From Chlamydomonas sphaeroides (taxonomy: Eukaryota; Chlorophyta; Chlorophyceae; Chlamydomonadales; Chlamydomonadaceae): a stretch of DNA of 53,173 bases. The stretch's first letter is position 1, and each line of letters begins with the position of its first letter. The stretch lies in assembly GCA_001662425.1 (NCBI GenBank), contig BDDC01000349.1, positions 1-53,173 of the forward strand. The letters are read 5' to 3'. Positions 31,701 through 42,800 of this stretch are shown piece by piece. Made by a program: the position numbers and the translations under genes. The notes beneath the pieces were generated by a model. It was not told the DNA's origin. It searched no databases and was given only the letters and a program-made list of their open reading frames with translations.

Positions 31701-32975
31701 GTGCAGCTGCTGCCGCATCAGCACCAGGCCGCTGGCGGCGTCGTGCAGCTGCAGCCAGCCGGAGCGGGTGCCCGACAGCAGCACGCAGCAGCTGTAGCTG
31801 GGGCGCCGCCCGCGGCGGGCGCCCGGCCCAGGCACCGGGCCGGGCTCGTGCGCCTGCCAGCCGGCCTGCTGCTGCAGGCGCTCCTGGTGGTCCTCGAACA
31901 TGGCCTGGACGGGGATCCGTGGGCGGCAACGCTCATGTGGGTCGGCCGGGTCAGCACGCCACGTGGCACCTGCGCCCCGCACAACCCCGGCGCTTTGGCA
32001 GGGGCCTTGGGCATGTGGGTCGGCGGACGGTAGCGGGCGACAGCGCATGTGCCATGGCCCGTAGGCCCTCGTGTGTGCGCCAAGCATACGTGGGTCGTCG
32101 CACCTGGATGCCCGCACACGTGCCATGGCCCGTGGGACCTCGTGTGTTCAACTTTACAGGGCCGAAATAAAGTACCACCCGTACGCCACGTACACGCATG
32201 TCGCACCTGGATGCCCGCAAACACGCCCCCGGAGCCGCCGCCGGCCCCGCCGCTGCCGGCGCTGCCCGTGCGGCGCCGCCCGGTGCGGGGCGCGGCTCCG
32301 CCGCCGCCGTCGTCGTCGTCGCCTGCGCCTCCGCTGCTGCCGGGGGGCCTCGCGAAGGCTACCCATGCTAGCGCGGTGATGGGCTCAGGGCTGGGCACCA
32401 AGGGCCCGGCGGCTGAGGAGCAGCGGAAGCGCAGGGACGCGAGCAGCTGCGAGGCCGCGTCCTGGGGACCGCGTGGGGTGCCGCTGCTGTTGGAGCCGGG
32501 CGCAGCGCCCTCGCGCGGCCCCGCTGAGCTGTGGCTGGAGCGACGGTCATGCAAGGACTGCGGCGGGGGACGTGTGGTGGAGGGATGGGGCAGGGTCGCT
32601 GCAGCGGACTGATCCAAGTTGCGCCAAGCAGCTCGGACAGGTTTATGCGACTGTGCATGCTGTCGCACCTCGGCATCTGTGGTACTATTTGGTGAGCACG
32701 GCGACAGTGGGCAAACCAGGAGGCTACATCCATGGGCCACGGCAATGCGGGACCTGCGTGCAAGAAGCAGGGTGTCTGGTCGGCTGGCACACAGGGCCCT
32801 GTGGCATGGCTTAATACCCGTCCAGCCTCGCTTCCCCAGCGCTTCCCCCGTCTACTTTACCGACCCTAACCCCAACCAGTGCGTGTGCCTACCCGTCGGG
32901 GTGAAGGCTCAGCAGCAACGCCGAGTCCGCGAGGCTGTCCGAGGCACCCAGCAGCTGCTGGACGTCAGCGATCAT
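28789..32975 (-). CDS. RAB3GAP2: RAB3GAP2-type Rab-GAP regulatory subunit, N-terminal half only
   Basis: Nine exons: 32975-32893, 32528-32207, 31904-31658, 31378-31204, 30944-30788, 30640-30580, 30350-30192, 29903-29617, 29406-28789; 702 residues. Signature motifs are GCLVAATDSLGRVLLVDTAQ, RMWK, GYRDAQVAWLEA and LLVIYAPRRQALELW, followed by CRLL, as in the RAB3GAP2 N-terminal beta-propeller domain. Earlier blocks (CCVLLSGTRSGWLQLHDA, PVLSIAVRTWRM, KWEVPAAL, ISSVASGVMGLART) fit the same domain in order. In animals the subunit works with RAB3GAP1 as a Rab3-GAP/Rab18-GEF at the ER. Animal proteins have nearly 1,400 residues; here a TGA ends the protein after DVAAMFGLLA. Poly-Ser in exon 9 is encoded by a GGA-rich tract (29270-29335). 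The exon 1-2 junction is tentative; exon 2 may start farther upstream. Confidence 0.85.
32049..32225 (-). repeat. Exon-end/donor duplication in RAB3GAP2-like intron 2
   Basis: GTGCCATGGCCCGT starts at 32049 and again at 32120 (71-bp period). The motif TCGCACCTGGATGCCCGCA occurs at 32098 and at the true exon 2 end at 32201. On the minus strand this means GGGCATCCAG|GTGCGA, an exon end plus donor, is present twice. Confidence 0.75.
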
Positions 32976-33343
32976 GCTGCAGAGCGCTCGCGTTCAGCAT
33001 AGACTTATTGCCAGATCTATGCAGCGACGATTGCAGTCGGAGGCAGCGCGGCTGCAGCAATCGCTGGGCCCAACAAGTGACGCAGTCGCTATTGGTGCAG
33101 TGTGTTGACGCCGCCAGTCTAAGTGTGCTGTGTAACGAGATATGCTTGATTGGTGCAGTCGCTGTCGGGATGTGGTAAGCAGCACCAAGTTGCCGTACGT
33201 CGTACAAGGAGCACAAGCTTCGCAGCGACGGAAGCGACTCCACAGCCCAGAGCGACCAACACCTTCACAACGCACCAAAGACCCTCACGAACATATTAGC
33301 GGTCCTCTCTGCAAACGTAGAACTTCCCCTTGCGACCGCGACC
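32976..33343. promoter_or_regulatory. Divergent intergenic region
   Basis: 368 bp lie between the RAB3GAP2-like (minus) and LC7 (plus) start codons. No ORF or repeat of note was seen. Confidence 0.5.
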
Positions 33344-34110
33344 ATGGTGAGCTCCCGCGCCCTCTCGCCCTTCGACATTTTAGCATTAAAGCAAATGTTC
33401 CTCTGTGCAGTCCGATATCGAGTCAACTCTCACGAGGATACAGGGGCACAAGGTGCGCAAATCGCTGCTGCGACGCCAAGCGACAGGGGCATGAGCTGTT
33501 ATACATATCTGTGCAGGGGGTCATCGGAGTGATCATCGTGAACAACCAAGGAGTTCCACTCCGAAGCACCTTTGAGCATGTGAGCCGCTGCCCGCGCCTG
33601 CCCTTGATAGCGTCGCTGGTCCTCACATGGTGTCATGTTTCCTGTGCAGGACTCCATGACAAAACAATATGCAGACTTGGTACCCGGCCTTGCGGACCTT
33701 GCACGAAACCTCGTGCGCGACCTCGACCCCCAGGTGCGTTGTGAAGGCGCTCCTGTCATGCCGCTGCAACCGTGCAGCCGCGCTGTGGGGAGCTTTATGA
33801 GCTGCTGCCGCAGCGATACTATGCGGGAGGCGCTGCGCTTGACGCCCCCTCATCGGATGCCCCTCACCGCAGAACGACCTTGAGTTCCTCCGCATCCGCT
33901 CTCACAAGCACGAAATCATGGTGGCGGCCAGTGAGTTAACACATGGAGTGTCCTCGACACCTTTCGCGTTGTATGCTGGCGCCCGCAGAACACATGCACT
34001 CGCGGCAGCCTGCAGCCAACGCTGCACCGCCCCCACCTGAACGCCCTACCCTCGCAGAGGAGGACTTCGTGCTCCTGGTCATCCAGGACCCCTCTGCCGC
34101 GTCCACGTAA
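33344..34110 (+). CDS. LC7: Dynein light chain LC7/roadblock
   Basis: Exons 33344-33346, 33411-33452, 33517-33579, 33650-33733, 33873-33930, 34058-34110; 100 residues, the usual family length. The first coding exon is only the ATG, immediately followed by GTGAGC. The protein starts MSDIESTLTRIQGHK and contains GVIGVIIVNNQGVPLRSTF, NLVRDLDPQNDLEFLRIRSH, HEIMVAA and FVLLVIQDP, an unbroken roadblock fold. LC7 binds dynein intermediate chains in axonemal outer arms and cytoplasmic/IFT dynein. Volvocines have at least two paralogues, and I cannot tell which this is. It converges on the NIPA gene with 332 bp between stops. Confidence 0.95.
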
Positions 34111-34442
34111 CGATCCACATGACGCTGCCGGCCCTGCCGCTTGCCGGCCGGGGTCTCCGGCACCAGCGCAGCGGACCTGCCCGTCGTTCGGCCACCCCGC
34201 AAGGAATGGCTGCGGCGTGGATGGCTCGGCTGGGCCGCGCATGGGCCATTGCGGCCAACTAGTAACAGTTAGGAAACAGCATCCGACCCTCGCGCTCTCG
34301 TTCATTCGTTTGTCCGGAACCTGGACTGCTCCAGACCGCGGGCCGCAGCGGAGCAACGCTAACCGGTACACCGCCAGTGCTACGCTATGCTGTGCACGGG
34401 GCCCTGCGCAGCGGCGGCCATCTGCGCCCGCAGCGGCGCTCG

Positions 34443-36822
34443 CTACCGCTTGGGCGCGTGCGGCTTGCGGTTGCCGTTGTGCGCGTCGGACGCGCCGACG
34501 CCTTCTACGTCCACGGGGTGGAGCAGGCTCATAGAAGCGTCGTCGGACATGACGCCGCGCCGCGCGCCGGCGAGCGCCGAGCCGCCTAGGAGCGTCAGCG
34601 CGCTGTCCTTCTCCTTGACCAGGCGGCTGAGGTCGGAGAGCGTCACGTCCAGGTCCTTGGTGGCGTGCAGCAGGAAGGTGCCGCCCACGATGGTGACGAA
34701 GCCGCAGGCCTCCGTGACCACCTGCTGCACGGACTGGACGTCCTGCGGAGTGAGGCAAGGGAGAAGCGGGCGAGGGAGTGGGCGAGGACTTAGGTCAGGG
34801 GGCGGAGCTGGGTTCGGTGTAGGGAAGTGGGCAGGCTGACTGCGGCATGATGACGCGCTGACATGGACCTTGTGCGGCGATACATATTACTGGGGCGTGC
34901 TCGACCATGTCACTGTTTGACGGGTGTGACGGGGCTGCTAGCAGCTTCAAGTGCTGCGGGTGCGGGACTGAGCGCCGCCCCTGGCGCAGCGCGCTGTAAC
35001 ACTACGTACGGCATGTGACGACACCGAGCCGAGTAGCCACGGTCGCCGCCGGTCGTCTTTTATTTGGACGCCACCGGCGTGAGCAGCATACAGCGGCGAG
35101 AACTATACCCTTCCAGTCCGGGGCTAACTTATCCGCCCGAGTCCCAAGCGACGGCGGCCGCGGCAACCAACGCACCCTGAACATGATGATGGACGCCAGG
35201 ATGGTGAGCAGCGTGAACATGACGTAGTACACGGGCGACACGATGGCGGTGTTGAACAGGTCCAGCGCCTTGTTGAGGTAGTTCATCTGGGTCATGACGC
35301 ACACCACCACCACCTGGTGGCGGGCGCCAGGCACACCGCACACGGCAGCAGCGGTTGGCTGGAAGGAGCGGCCGCAGGCCCGAAGCTCGTGTCCGGGCGA
35401 CTAAGCAATGGGCGCGAGCAGCGGCCGACGGCTGCTCCTTTGCCGCTGCCGGCGGTTTGTAACAGCCGTACGCGTGCCGTCGGTGCGCGCGCCTCACCGT
35501 AATGCATACGTATGTTTCCCCGAACAGCAGCTGGTTGTCCCCCTGGAAGGTCAGCTTGAGTGCAATGCCCAGCGCCTGCGGCCGGCCACGGAAATCGAGC
35601 GACGCGTGAGAAGCACCGTCAGCAAACCCGCGCCGCTTATGCTCGGGCCCGCGCGGGGCCTTGGAACGCCAGGTCCGTTCTGCCCTCGGAGCTGCTGAGG
35701 GCCGCCATGCCGGCGTTGGCCCGGGCCTGGGCTGGCCGCGCGGCGTGTGCTCCGCACCTTGCAGCTCATGACCGACAGCGAGCCGGCCAGCGAGCAAATA
35801 GCGAGGTACACGAATATGCTGGTGGTGCCGTGCTGAGGCGCGACGTAGAAGATGAGGAAGATGATGACGCACACCGCGAACACGGTGTACCCTAGGAAGG
35901 CTGCGGAGGGGGAAGATGTTTGGTCATGAGCGATGCATTTCGAGAGTAGGCTTTACGCCGGGTCGCGGCGGGTAACCGTGTTGATGGGCGCGGGTCAGGG
36001 CAGGGCAGGCCAGGGCGGGTGGGCTCGGCTTGGCGCTGTGCCCGTTGGCTGAGCCCGCGCCTGGCTGCAGCGAGATATGGCCCAGGCGCGGCTCGTAGGC
36101 AGGCCGGATAGTCATGTGGTCGGGCGAGATGGGGCCTGAGATACCAGGCCTGGCCAGCCCCGTGCGTAACACAGGTACGGGTTGCCCCACGTGTGTGTGC
36201 CCCACACACAACCCACACACGCACCCGGTGCCATAGCCAGCTGGAAGACCTCAATCACGGACCCCAGGGCCCGCTCAGGCGGGGCATGGAGCACAATGGT
36301 GAGGCTGCCGGTGATGCACAGCAGGCAGCCGAGGCTGCCGAACATGTTGAGCTTCTCCTGCAGCACGATGTGGGCCAGCACCGCGCTGCGCCCCCACAAT
36401 GCCCCCGTCAGCTCCGTGGTCACCCAAGTACCTCGCGGCAGCGTTCCCCCACCTGATAATGATGCTCAGAGCTCCCAGAGGCGTTACAAGGATAGCAGGC
36501 GCGAATGCATATGCTGCGAAATTGGCTGCCTCGCCGACGACCATCGACAGCAAGCCGGCCCACCATACTGGCTCTCTGAGATAGGAGAATCCTCCGGCAC
36601 CTGCGGCGGGCGGGCTCGCTGTTGGTTCCACTGTGGGTGGAGGCAGCCGGTCGCACACGACACACCCGCTCGCAGGCCTTGCGCCGCTGCTATCCGCAAG
36701 CCACGCTTCTTGATAATAAAGCTAGCGCCAATAAATATGGAGGAGCTGATGGCCAGGCATAGTCCTATGAGCTGCTCTGTGTCAGGCGCGAGTTGCGACT
36801 CTGCGCTCGTCTCCTCTTCCAT
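34443..36822 (-). CDS. NIPA-type magnesium transporter
   Basis: Seven exons: 36822-36666, 36600-36453, 36385-36225, 35900-35758, 35575-35498, 35313-35176, 34742-34443; 374 residues. The hallmark order of the NIPA (DUF803) family is complete: SSSIFIGASFIIKKRGL, WWAGLLSMVVGEAANFAAYA, FAPAILVTPLGALSIIISA, VLAHIVLQEKLNMFGSLGC, SMAGSLS-type helix, NYLNKALDLFNTAIVSPVYY and CGFVTIVGGTFLLHATKD. About nine membrane helices are expected. Family members move Mg2+ across plasma or endosomal membranes. The C-terminal 60 residues are a hydrophilic tail without a known motif. No TGTAA was found close downstream. Confidence 0.93.
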
Positions 36823-37575
36823 CCTAGTCGCTTGTGCCCACTAGGGCCCTCAGGGCGCTAGACGCCCTAACGACGGCGGAGGTGGCAGTTGCAGGGAATG
36901 TCAGTGCGTCGAGAGCTTTTGCGAGGAATGCGGCAGACTGATATTGAGGGCGTGGGCTAATTTAGTGACTCAAAGCTTGCAGTGATCGGAAAGGGCCGCA
37001 GGCATGCATGGTGAGGCGAGGGGGCGGGGCTACCAGGGGTCGCGTGGCAGTAGCCTGCAGGCCTGTCCCCCGTGCCTGTCCCCCGGCCTTCCGCCCATCC
37101 ACGCAGTGCAAGGCCCAGCGTGACACCACCAACACCCCGACCCAGCACAGCATAGGTTCCTTCATCTACAATCGGTTAGCACACACCCAGCGCTCTTGTA
37201 GCGACCGCTGCCTAGGCTGCCTGCAGGTGAGGCCTGTCGCAAACTAGCTGGAATGGCAGGGTCTGCACTTGCGGGGCAAAGCGATGAGGAATAAGGTACT
37301 ATACAGCCGATCGTTGCAACTGTGGCGTCCTCTCAATCCCGGGTGGCGCCACGGCGCCACCCAGGAACGCACGCCGCATGGGGCTTCTGGGCCCTGCGCC
37401 CCGCCGCTGCCCAGTGCCGCATCCCCTCAACCTGCTACGCTAACGTGCACCTGCCAGATCCTGCCTGCACTGCCTGCACCTGCCTTCCAGTCTGAGCCGC
37501 AAGGGGCGCAGCCGCGCCGAGGGCCTCCTACAGCCTATCTATCCCACACAGACCCCAAGCCGCCGCCGGTGCCGC
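36823..37575. other. Intergenic: NIPA 5' flank and taxilin 3' flank
   Basis: It contains the NIPA promoter and the taxilin 3' UTR, including a perfect 10-bp hairpin. No other gene is seen. Confidence 0.5.
37341..37362. repeat. Perfect 10-bp inverted repeat, 2-nt loop
   Basis: GGGTGGCGCC-AC-GGCGCCACCC, about 215 nt downstream of the taxilin stop, so probably in its 3' UTR. Confidence 0.75.
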
Positions 37576-40500
37576 TCAGTACAGGTCCGTGGGCAGCGAC
37601 GGCAGCGACGCCTCCCCGCCCGCGTCACCCTCCGCCCCTGCGCCTTTCCCCCCGGACCCAGCGCCGCCGCCCTCCGCCCCTTGCCCGTCCCCTGCTCCTC
37701 CTTCTGCCTTCGCCCCAGCTCCCGACGGCGCCGCCGGGGCGTCGCTCGCGTCCGCCGCGTCCGCCGCCGCTGCCGAGGGCGCGGGCTCAGAGGACGACGG
37801 CGCCGCCGCCGCGTCGGCGTCATCGCCCGGCGCTGCCGGCTTGCCCGCCTTGACCTGCGATTGCAGCACGCGGCACAGCCCCTCCAGCCGCTCCTTCTGC
37901 GTGCGCACGCGCCGCAGCTCGTCCGACTCTGTCCGCAGCTTGCCGGTGAGGCCCTCCACCTGCGCCACGGCACCAGCCGCACACGAGAACCGGCGGAGCG
38001 TCAGGGCGCAGTGAGCAACAACATCGCTCATTGCCGCCTATGCAGAAAGCGGAGCGTATGCCGTCCCTACTCTCCCAACACAGACCAGGTCCCACCCGAA
38101 CGCGAGCTGGGCCCTCAACTGCCGCGGAAGCTCGAGCGGCCTAAACCCGTACCGCACCACACACACCTCCCAATGTTCAGCCACCCGGCCCCACAGAGGC
38201 TGTTTGAGCGGCAGGCCGGCAGCCCACGCCCGCGATGCATCTTGCGGCACGCAAGTCGGGGTGCCTCCAGCCCTCCCTCACCTGCTGCTTGAGCGCGAGG
38301 CGGTCCTGCACCAGCGCCACGATGGTGGTGTCGTTGGCCTCGGCCCGCTTGCGCGCCTCGTCGCGCTCGCGGGCCAGCGCCGCGCGCGCCTTGGCTCCCG
38401 CCTCCATCTGCTCGCGCAGGCTGGAGAAGGTCTGAGGGGGCGCCGGGGGCACGGGACAGGGGGGCGGGGGATGAGGATGAGCAGGAGGCGGTGCCATGGG
38501 TTGGCAAGAGCGGTGTGGCACCGGGGCAGAGGCTGAGCCCCAATTGGGGCCCGGGTCGGGGACGGGTAGGACCGAGACCATAGGGTCTGGGGAGGCCGGT
38601 CTCGACCGATGCGGTCTGGGGCTCCGGGCCAACGGCTACCGGACTACCTGCCGAGGAGGCCGGTTGGCCTGAGCGGCAGGACCCGGAGGCGCAGGCCCGT
38701 GCCCCAGGACCGGCCCCTTCCCCTCCAGACACACGCAGCCTACGTATCGGTACGCGGGCTGGAGCAGGGCCCCCGGGCTGGGCGCATCAGGTTCCTTCGA
38801 CGCGGCGCTGGGCTTTGCTCGCCGCACTGGCGCAACCAACGCATCCCTGCCTGCCTGCTACGCACGACCATTGCATCACCACCCCCTTGAAATAGTGTCG
38901 CGTGCTACTCTATCACTATCCTTGTAATGGCCACTCAGACCTCCGCCAGGCCCCGTCCGCGCCCAGCCCAGGCCCCACCTCGTTGCTCTTTGTGAGCGTC
39001 TCCTGAAAGTCCGAGAACTTCTCCGCATAGTGCTCCAGCTGCGCCTGCAGCTCGTCCTTGGCCGCCGTCAGCACGGCGTTGCGCTGCCGCAGCGAGTCAA
39101 GCTCGCCCAGCTGCGGCTTGATGGCCTGGAGCGTCCAGGTTGGGGATATGAGCCGGGTAAGAGCTGACACGGGCGGTGCTACGGTCTCGGGAACGGGCCG
39201 CGAGCCAGGGACGCAGTCGGTTTCCCGGCCGGGAAGCAGATGGGCAACGGCGTAGGCGGAAGCAGCGGTGTGAGCGCGGGGTGGGTGGGCTGGAACGCAT
39301 GAGCCCCGGCTGCCATGGCTTGCGCGGGATGCAGACAGCGCAGATGCAAGGCCCAGACAGAACGCAGCGCGCCCGGCCCAGCCTCCGCACTCACGTCCAT
39401 GGCCGCGGTGTATTTAGAGTTGGCCTCCTGCGCATGACGAGGCAACGCCCACACACGCGCACACACCAGCGGTGAGCTCAACTCGTGCGCCACGGAAGGC
39501 CTCGGTGCGGTCACGACGGCGTTCCCGCCCTTCATAGCGCAAGTCACACCCCACTTCGGCTTCCGGCGCACGCCGGGTGTCCCCTAGCCTGAGCCAGCCC
39601 AGCCCGGAGTCTCATGTGCGCCGCCGCCCCCGCCCGCCGGCCGGCCGGGCCCGGCGCAGCCCGGTCCTCGCCTGCAGCAGGTCGGACCGCTGCTGCAGCT
39701 GCGCCGCCAGCGCCGCCGCCTGCTCCGACTTGGCCTGCGCCAGCTGCAGCTCCAGGTCCTTCTTCTGGACCTGCGGCCGAGAAGGGTTGGGTACAATGGA
39801 GCTTGGGGCCATGCGCGTGCTGCACATGCTACGTTGAAGCGCTTGATGATGCTATTGCCAACCAAGTCCCAGCAGCCGGTCAAGCGCTTCCCGTGCTTGG
39901 CACGCTACCCCAAAGGATAATGCTGGGGGCTCCGAAGTGTGCCCACGGTGCAGTGCACGCCCGCACCAGCGCGTTGAAGCTCTCGAACTGGCTCAGGAAC
40001 GCGTCCAGCTTGGCGCGCAGCTCCTCGTTCTCCGCCAGCTGGGGGCGTACCGAGGGCGCAGTGCAGGGTGAGGCAGCGCGCTGGACTAGCTGAGAATAAG
40101 ACGAAGGCACAGAGCCAAGGCAGGGGCCAGAAGGCGGCGTGCGCTCCACGCGGCCGTCGGGCGGCCGTCGGGCGGCCGTCGGGCGATCGGCCGAGGGAGT
40201 CCGGGGGACGGGCGCGCAACCACAGGAAAGCCAGGGCAGCCCGAGGACCGCAGGCCGCCTGTGAGGCACGCGACCGTGGCTCCGCGCCCTGCGCTGCGGC
40301 GCACCAACCTGTCGGGAGCGCTCAGACGCCTGCGCGTCCATCTTCTCGCTGACCTCCTGCGTGTGCGGCGGGTGCGGTGGCAGGCCCTGGCTCAGCAGGA
40401 GGCGGCCAAGATTGGGCACCGCTGCTGTGCTGGGCGGGTAGTGGGAACCGGCAGCAGGGCCGGGTTCCAGGACGGGCGCGCCAAATGCTGGGCGCTGGGA

Positions 40501-42491
40501 GTGGCCAGCTCTGCAATCCGTGGGTTCGCATCAGCAGGCGCCCCAGGCCGGGCTCACGTTGATGGCCTGCGTGAACTTGGCCTGCAGCGCCTGTCGCTGC
40601 TTGAGCTCCTCCTCATTGCGCCGCCGGCTCTCCTCCGCAACCTAACGGGTTGCGGCGGACACGGAGGGGCGGTCAGCAGGTAAGCAGCATTGCCCGGCGC
40701 GTCGCCTGGAGCGAGGCCACCTCGGCAGCAGCAAGCGCACCACCCAGCGAGGTCCCGGGTGATGGGCCATCCATGGATGCAGCGGTCGACGCGACGGACC
40801 CATCACTGCCCAGTCATCACCGCTGTGTCTCTGAAGTCAGCTGCCGCCGCCGCTGCTGCTGCTCCCAAACACAGATGCCAAGCTCTCCTCTCCAGGAGTC
40901 CCGCTGTAGGTGGCAGCAGAGCGCCCCCCCTGGCCAGCGCAGCTTCGCCTCACCTCCCGCGCCTCCCGCTGCAGTTGCCGGCACAGCTCCTCGAGCTTGT
41001 CTTTGAGCAGGTTGGTCTTTTTGAGCTCTGATTGGACTGGGGGCCGCAAGGCGAAGGGCCGAGAGCAGAAAATGCGTCAGGCTTCACCAACATTGGCCCT
41101 GGACGGCAGGTGGCGAGAGGCGCAAGCACGCAGGAAGGCATGTGGGTCGGACCCGCAAGGGCGGGCGGGCTCGAGCCCCGCCGGACGGGGCCCCGACAGC
41201 TGAGCCCGGGACGCGCGGGCAGCTGGCGCCGCTGGGGCAACACAAGGGACTTGGACGGTGGCGGCTAGCGGGCGGGCGGCAAGAGCCATCGGTCCGTCGC
41301 GGGTCCGCGGCATTGGCCCGGACCCCTGCTTAGTCTGGCCAGCGAAGAAGCTCGCAGGCCGGGCCTTGGCGCTGGCGGCGCCGCTGACACTGAAGCGCGC
41401 TTGGCGACAGCGCCGCGCCTCACCGCGGTCCTTCTCCTTTGTCAGCCCCTCGTGCTCGCGCTGCAGGTCCAGCTGCTGCCGCTCCAGCCGCAGCAGCTCA
41501 GACAGCTGCGTAGGCAGCGGGCAGCGGCACGGGAAGCGGCACGAGGTCGCAAGGGGCCACGCTGCGGTACCGTCGTTGCAGGCCCACACCGTGACCCCGA
41601 GGCTGAGTTTGCCAGGGCACAACCCGCACCTGTTGCGTGTATTTCTGCTGCAGGTACGTGATGCGGTCCTCGGGGCTGTTTGACCGGTCCGAGCAGTACT
41701 TGACCACCTGCAGACTCCGGGTCGTGAGGTTGAGCAAGAAAGCGGCCGGCGGTCAGGTGCCGTCAGCAGAGCACGCCACAGCACCTGCTGCTGGCCGCTG
41801 TGGCCCGCTGGCCGCACCTCGCGCAGCTGCTTCTTGCGCGCTTTGGCGGCCTCGCGCTCTGCGGGACCGCCATGCCCAACGGCGCGCTCCAGGCTCTCGA
41901 TGTGGTTTCCGAGCAGGTTGACAAAGTCCGTAGACGGGTCCTGGCAGGAGGGCGGCGTGTAACAACAGGAGCGTGGCGCGCCGCGAGGGTTGAGCTGGGG
42001 CCAGGGAGACGGGCGAGCTGACGGCATCGTGTGAAGCCTGAGAGCACAGTCAGCAGCCCGAGGACACCGGCGCTAGGGTCGCGGCACGGGCATCGACATA
42101 GGCAGCCAGCGGCGGGGGGGCGTCGGCATGTAGGGTGCATCGATCGCCACGCCCGGGGGCAAGTCCTGGCCGGACGCGTGCTAGCCGGGCGGCGCCGGAT
42201 CGCCTTGATAAGGCCGATGGTGCTGCAAGGGCTGACGACTACAGGAACGGGGCCATCCACGGCTTCCGTTTGGCTTTCCCGCCGATGATGCGCCTCGGAC
42301 CTCGGGACCGGCACAGCGGCTCGCCACCGTTGGCAGCTCGTCTGACGAGCATCTGTAGGAGCTCAACGGACCTGCGCTTTGGCCTTCTTCTTCAATGCCG
42401 CTTTCGGCGAACCTGAACCGGCTGGCTCCGGCGACGACGTCGTGGGGCTTTCTAGCTCAACAGCTACCGTCTCTGCGGCCACATCGGCCAT
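37576..42491 (-). CDS. TXLN: Taxilin
   Basis: Thirteen exons: 42491-42372, 41940-41818, 41707-41630, 41505-41424, 41036-40954, 40641-40558, 40356-40309, 40038-39967, 39770-39672, 39427-39395, 39125-38979, 38431-38282, 37959-37576; 500 residues. The coiled coil is almost continuous. Taxilin signatures include KTNLLKDKLEELCRQLQRE, EVSEKMDAQ, HYAEKFSDFQETLTKSNE and LRRVRTQKERLEGLCRVLQ. Taxilins bind syntaxins and nascent-chain complexes in vesicle traffic. The N-terminus (MADVAAETVAVELES, ending in KKKAKAQ) and the Ala/Gly/Glu-rich last 100 residues are low complexity. Exon 9 ends at a GC donor (CAG|GCGAGG); reading through instead gives a Gly-rich tail and an early stop. An 11-bp triplicate (40151-40183) sits in the intron between exons 7 and 8. 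Confidence 0.93.
40151..40183. repeat. 11-bp tandem triplicate in a taxilin intron
   Basis: CGGCCGTCGGG repeated three times exactly. Confidence 0.85.
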
Positions 42492-42800
42492 CGTGGCTTG
42501 ATAAGAAGAAGAAAAGCAGGAGCTGTCGAGCCGCAAGTCCTAGTGCAAGGGTTCAGGAAGCAGTCCTGTGAGCTATGCTTGATCAACACAGTGCAATGCA
42601 GTGGGGCTGCAGGGTGGCGGGTGCGGAACTGCCGCCGACCCAATGCAGCTCCCTGCTATGGGAAAGGCCAGCGAACCCGATCACAGGCACTCTGCAAACC
42701 CTCAACACATAGCAAAGAAAGCTATTTGAGGACGTAGAACATAGCTTTGCTTGCAAGGGATGAGCTTGTGAACTGCGCCTAGGACGCCGCTGATAACACG
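42492..42800. promoter_or_regulatory. Divergent intergenic region, taxilin/SRP9
   Basis: Only 309 bp lie between the two start codons, the tightest head-to-head pair in the window. It is AT-richer than its surroundings. No motif is assignable. Confidence 0.55.
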
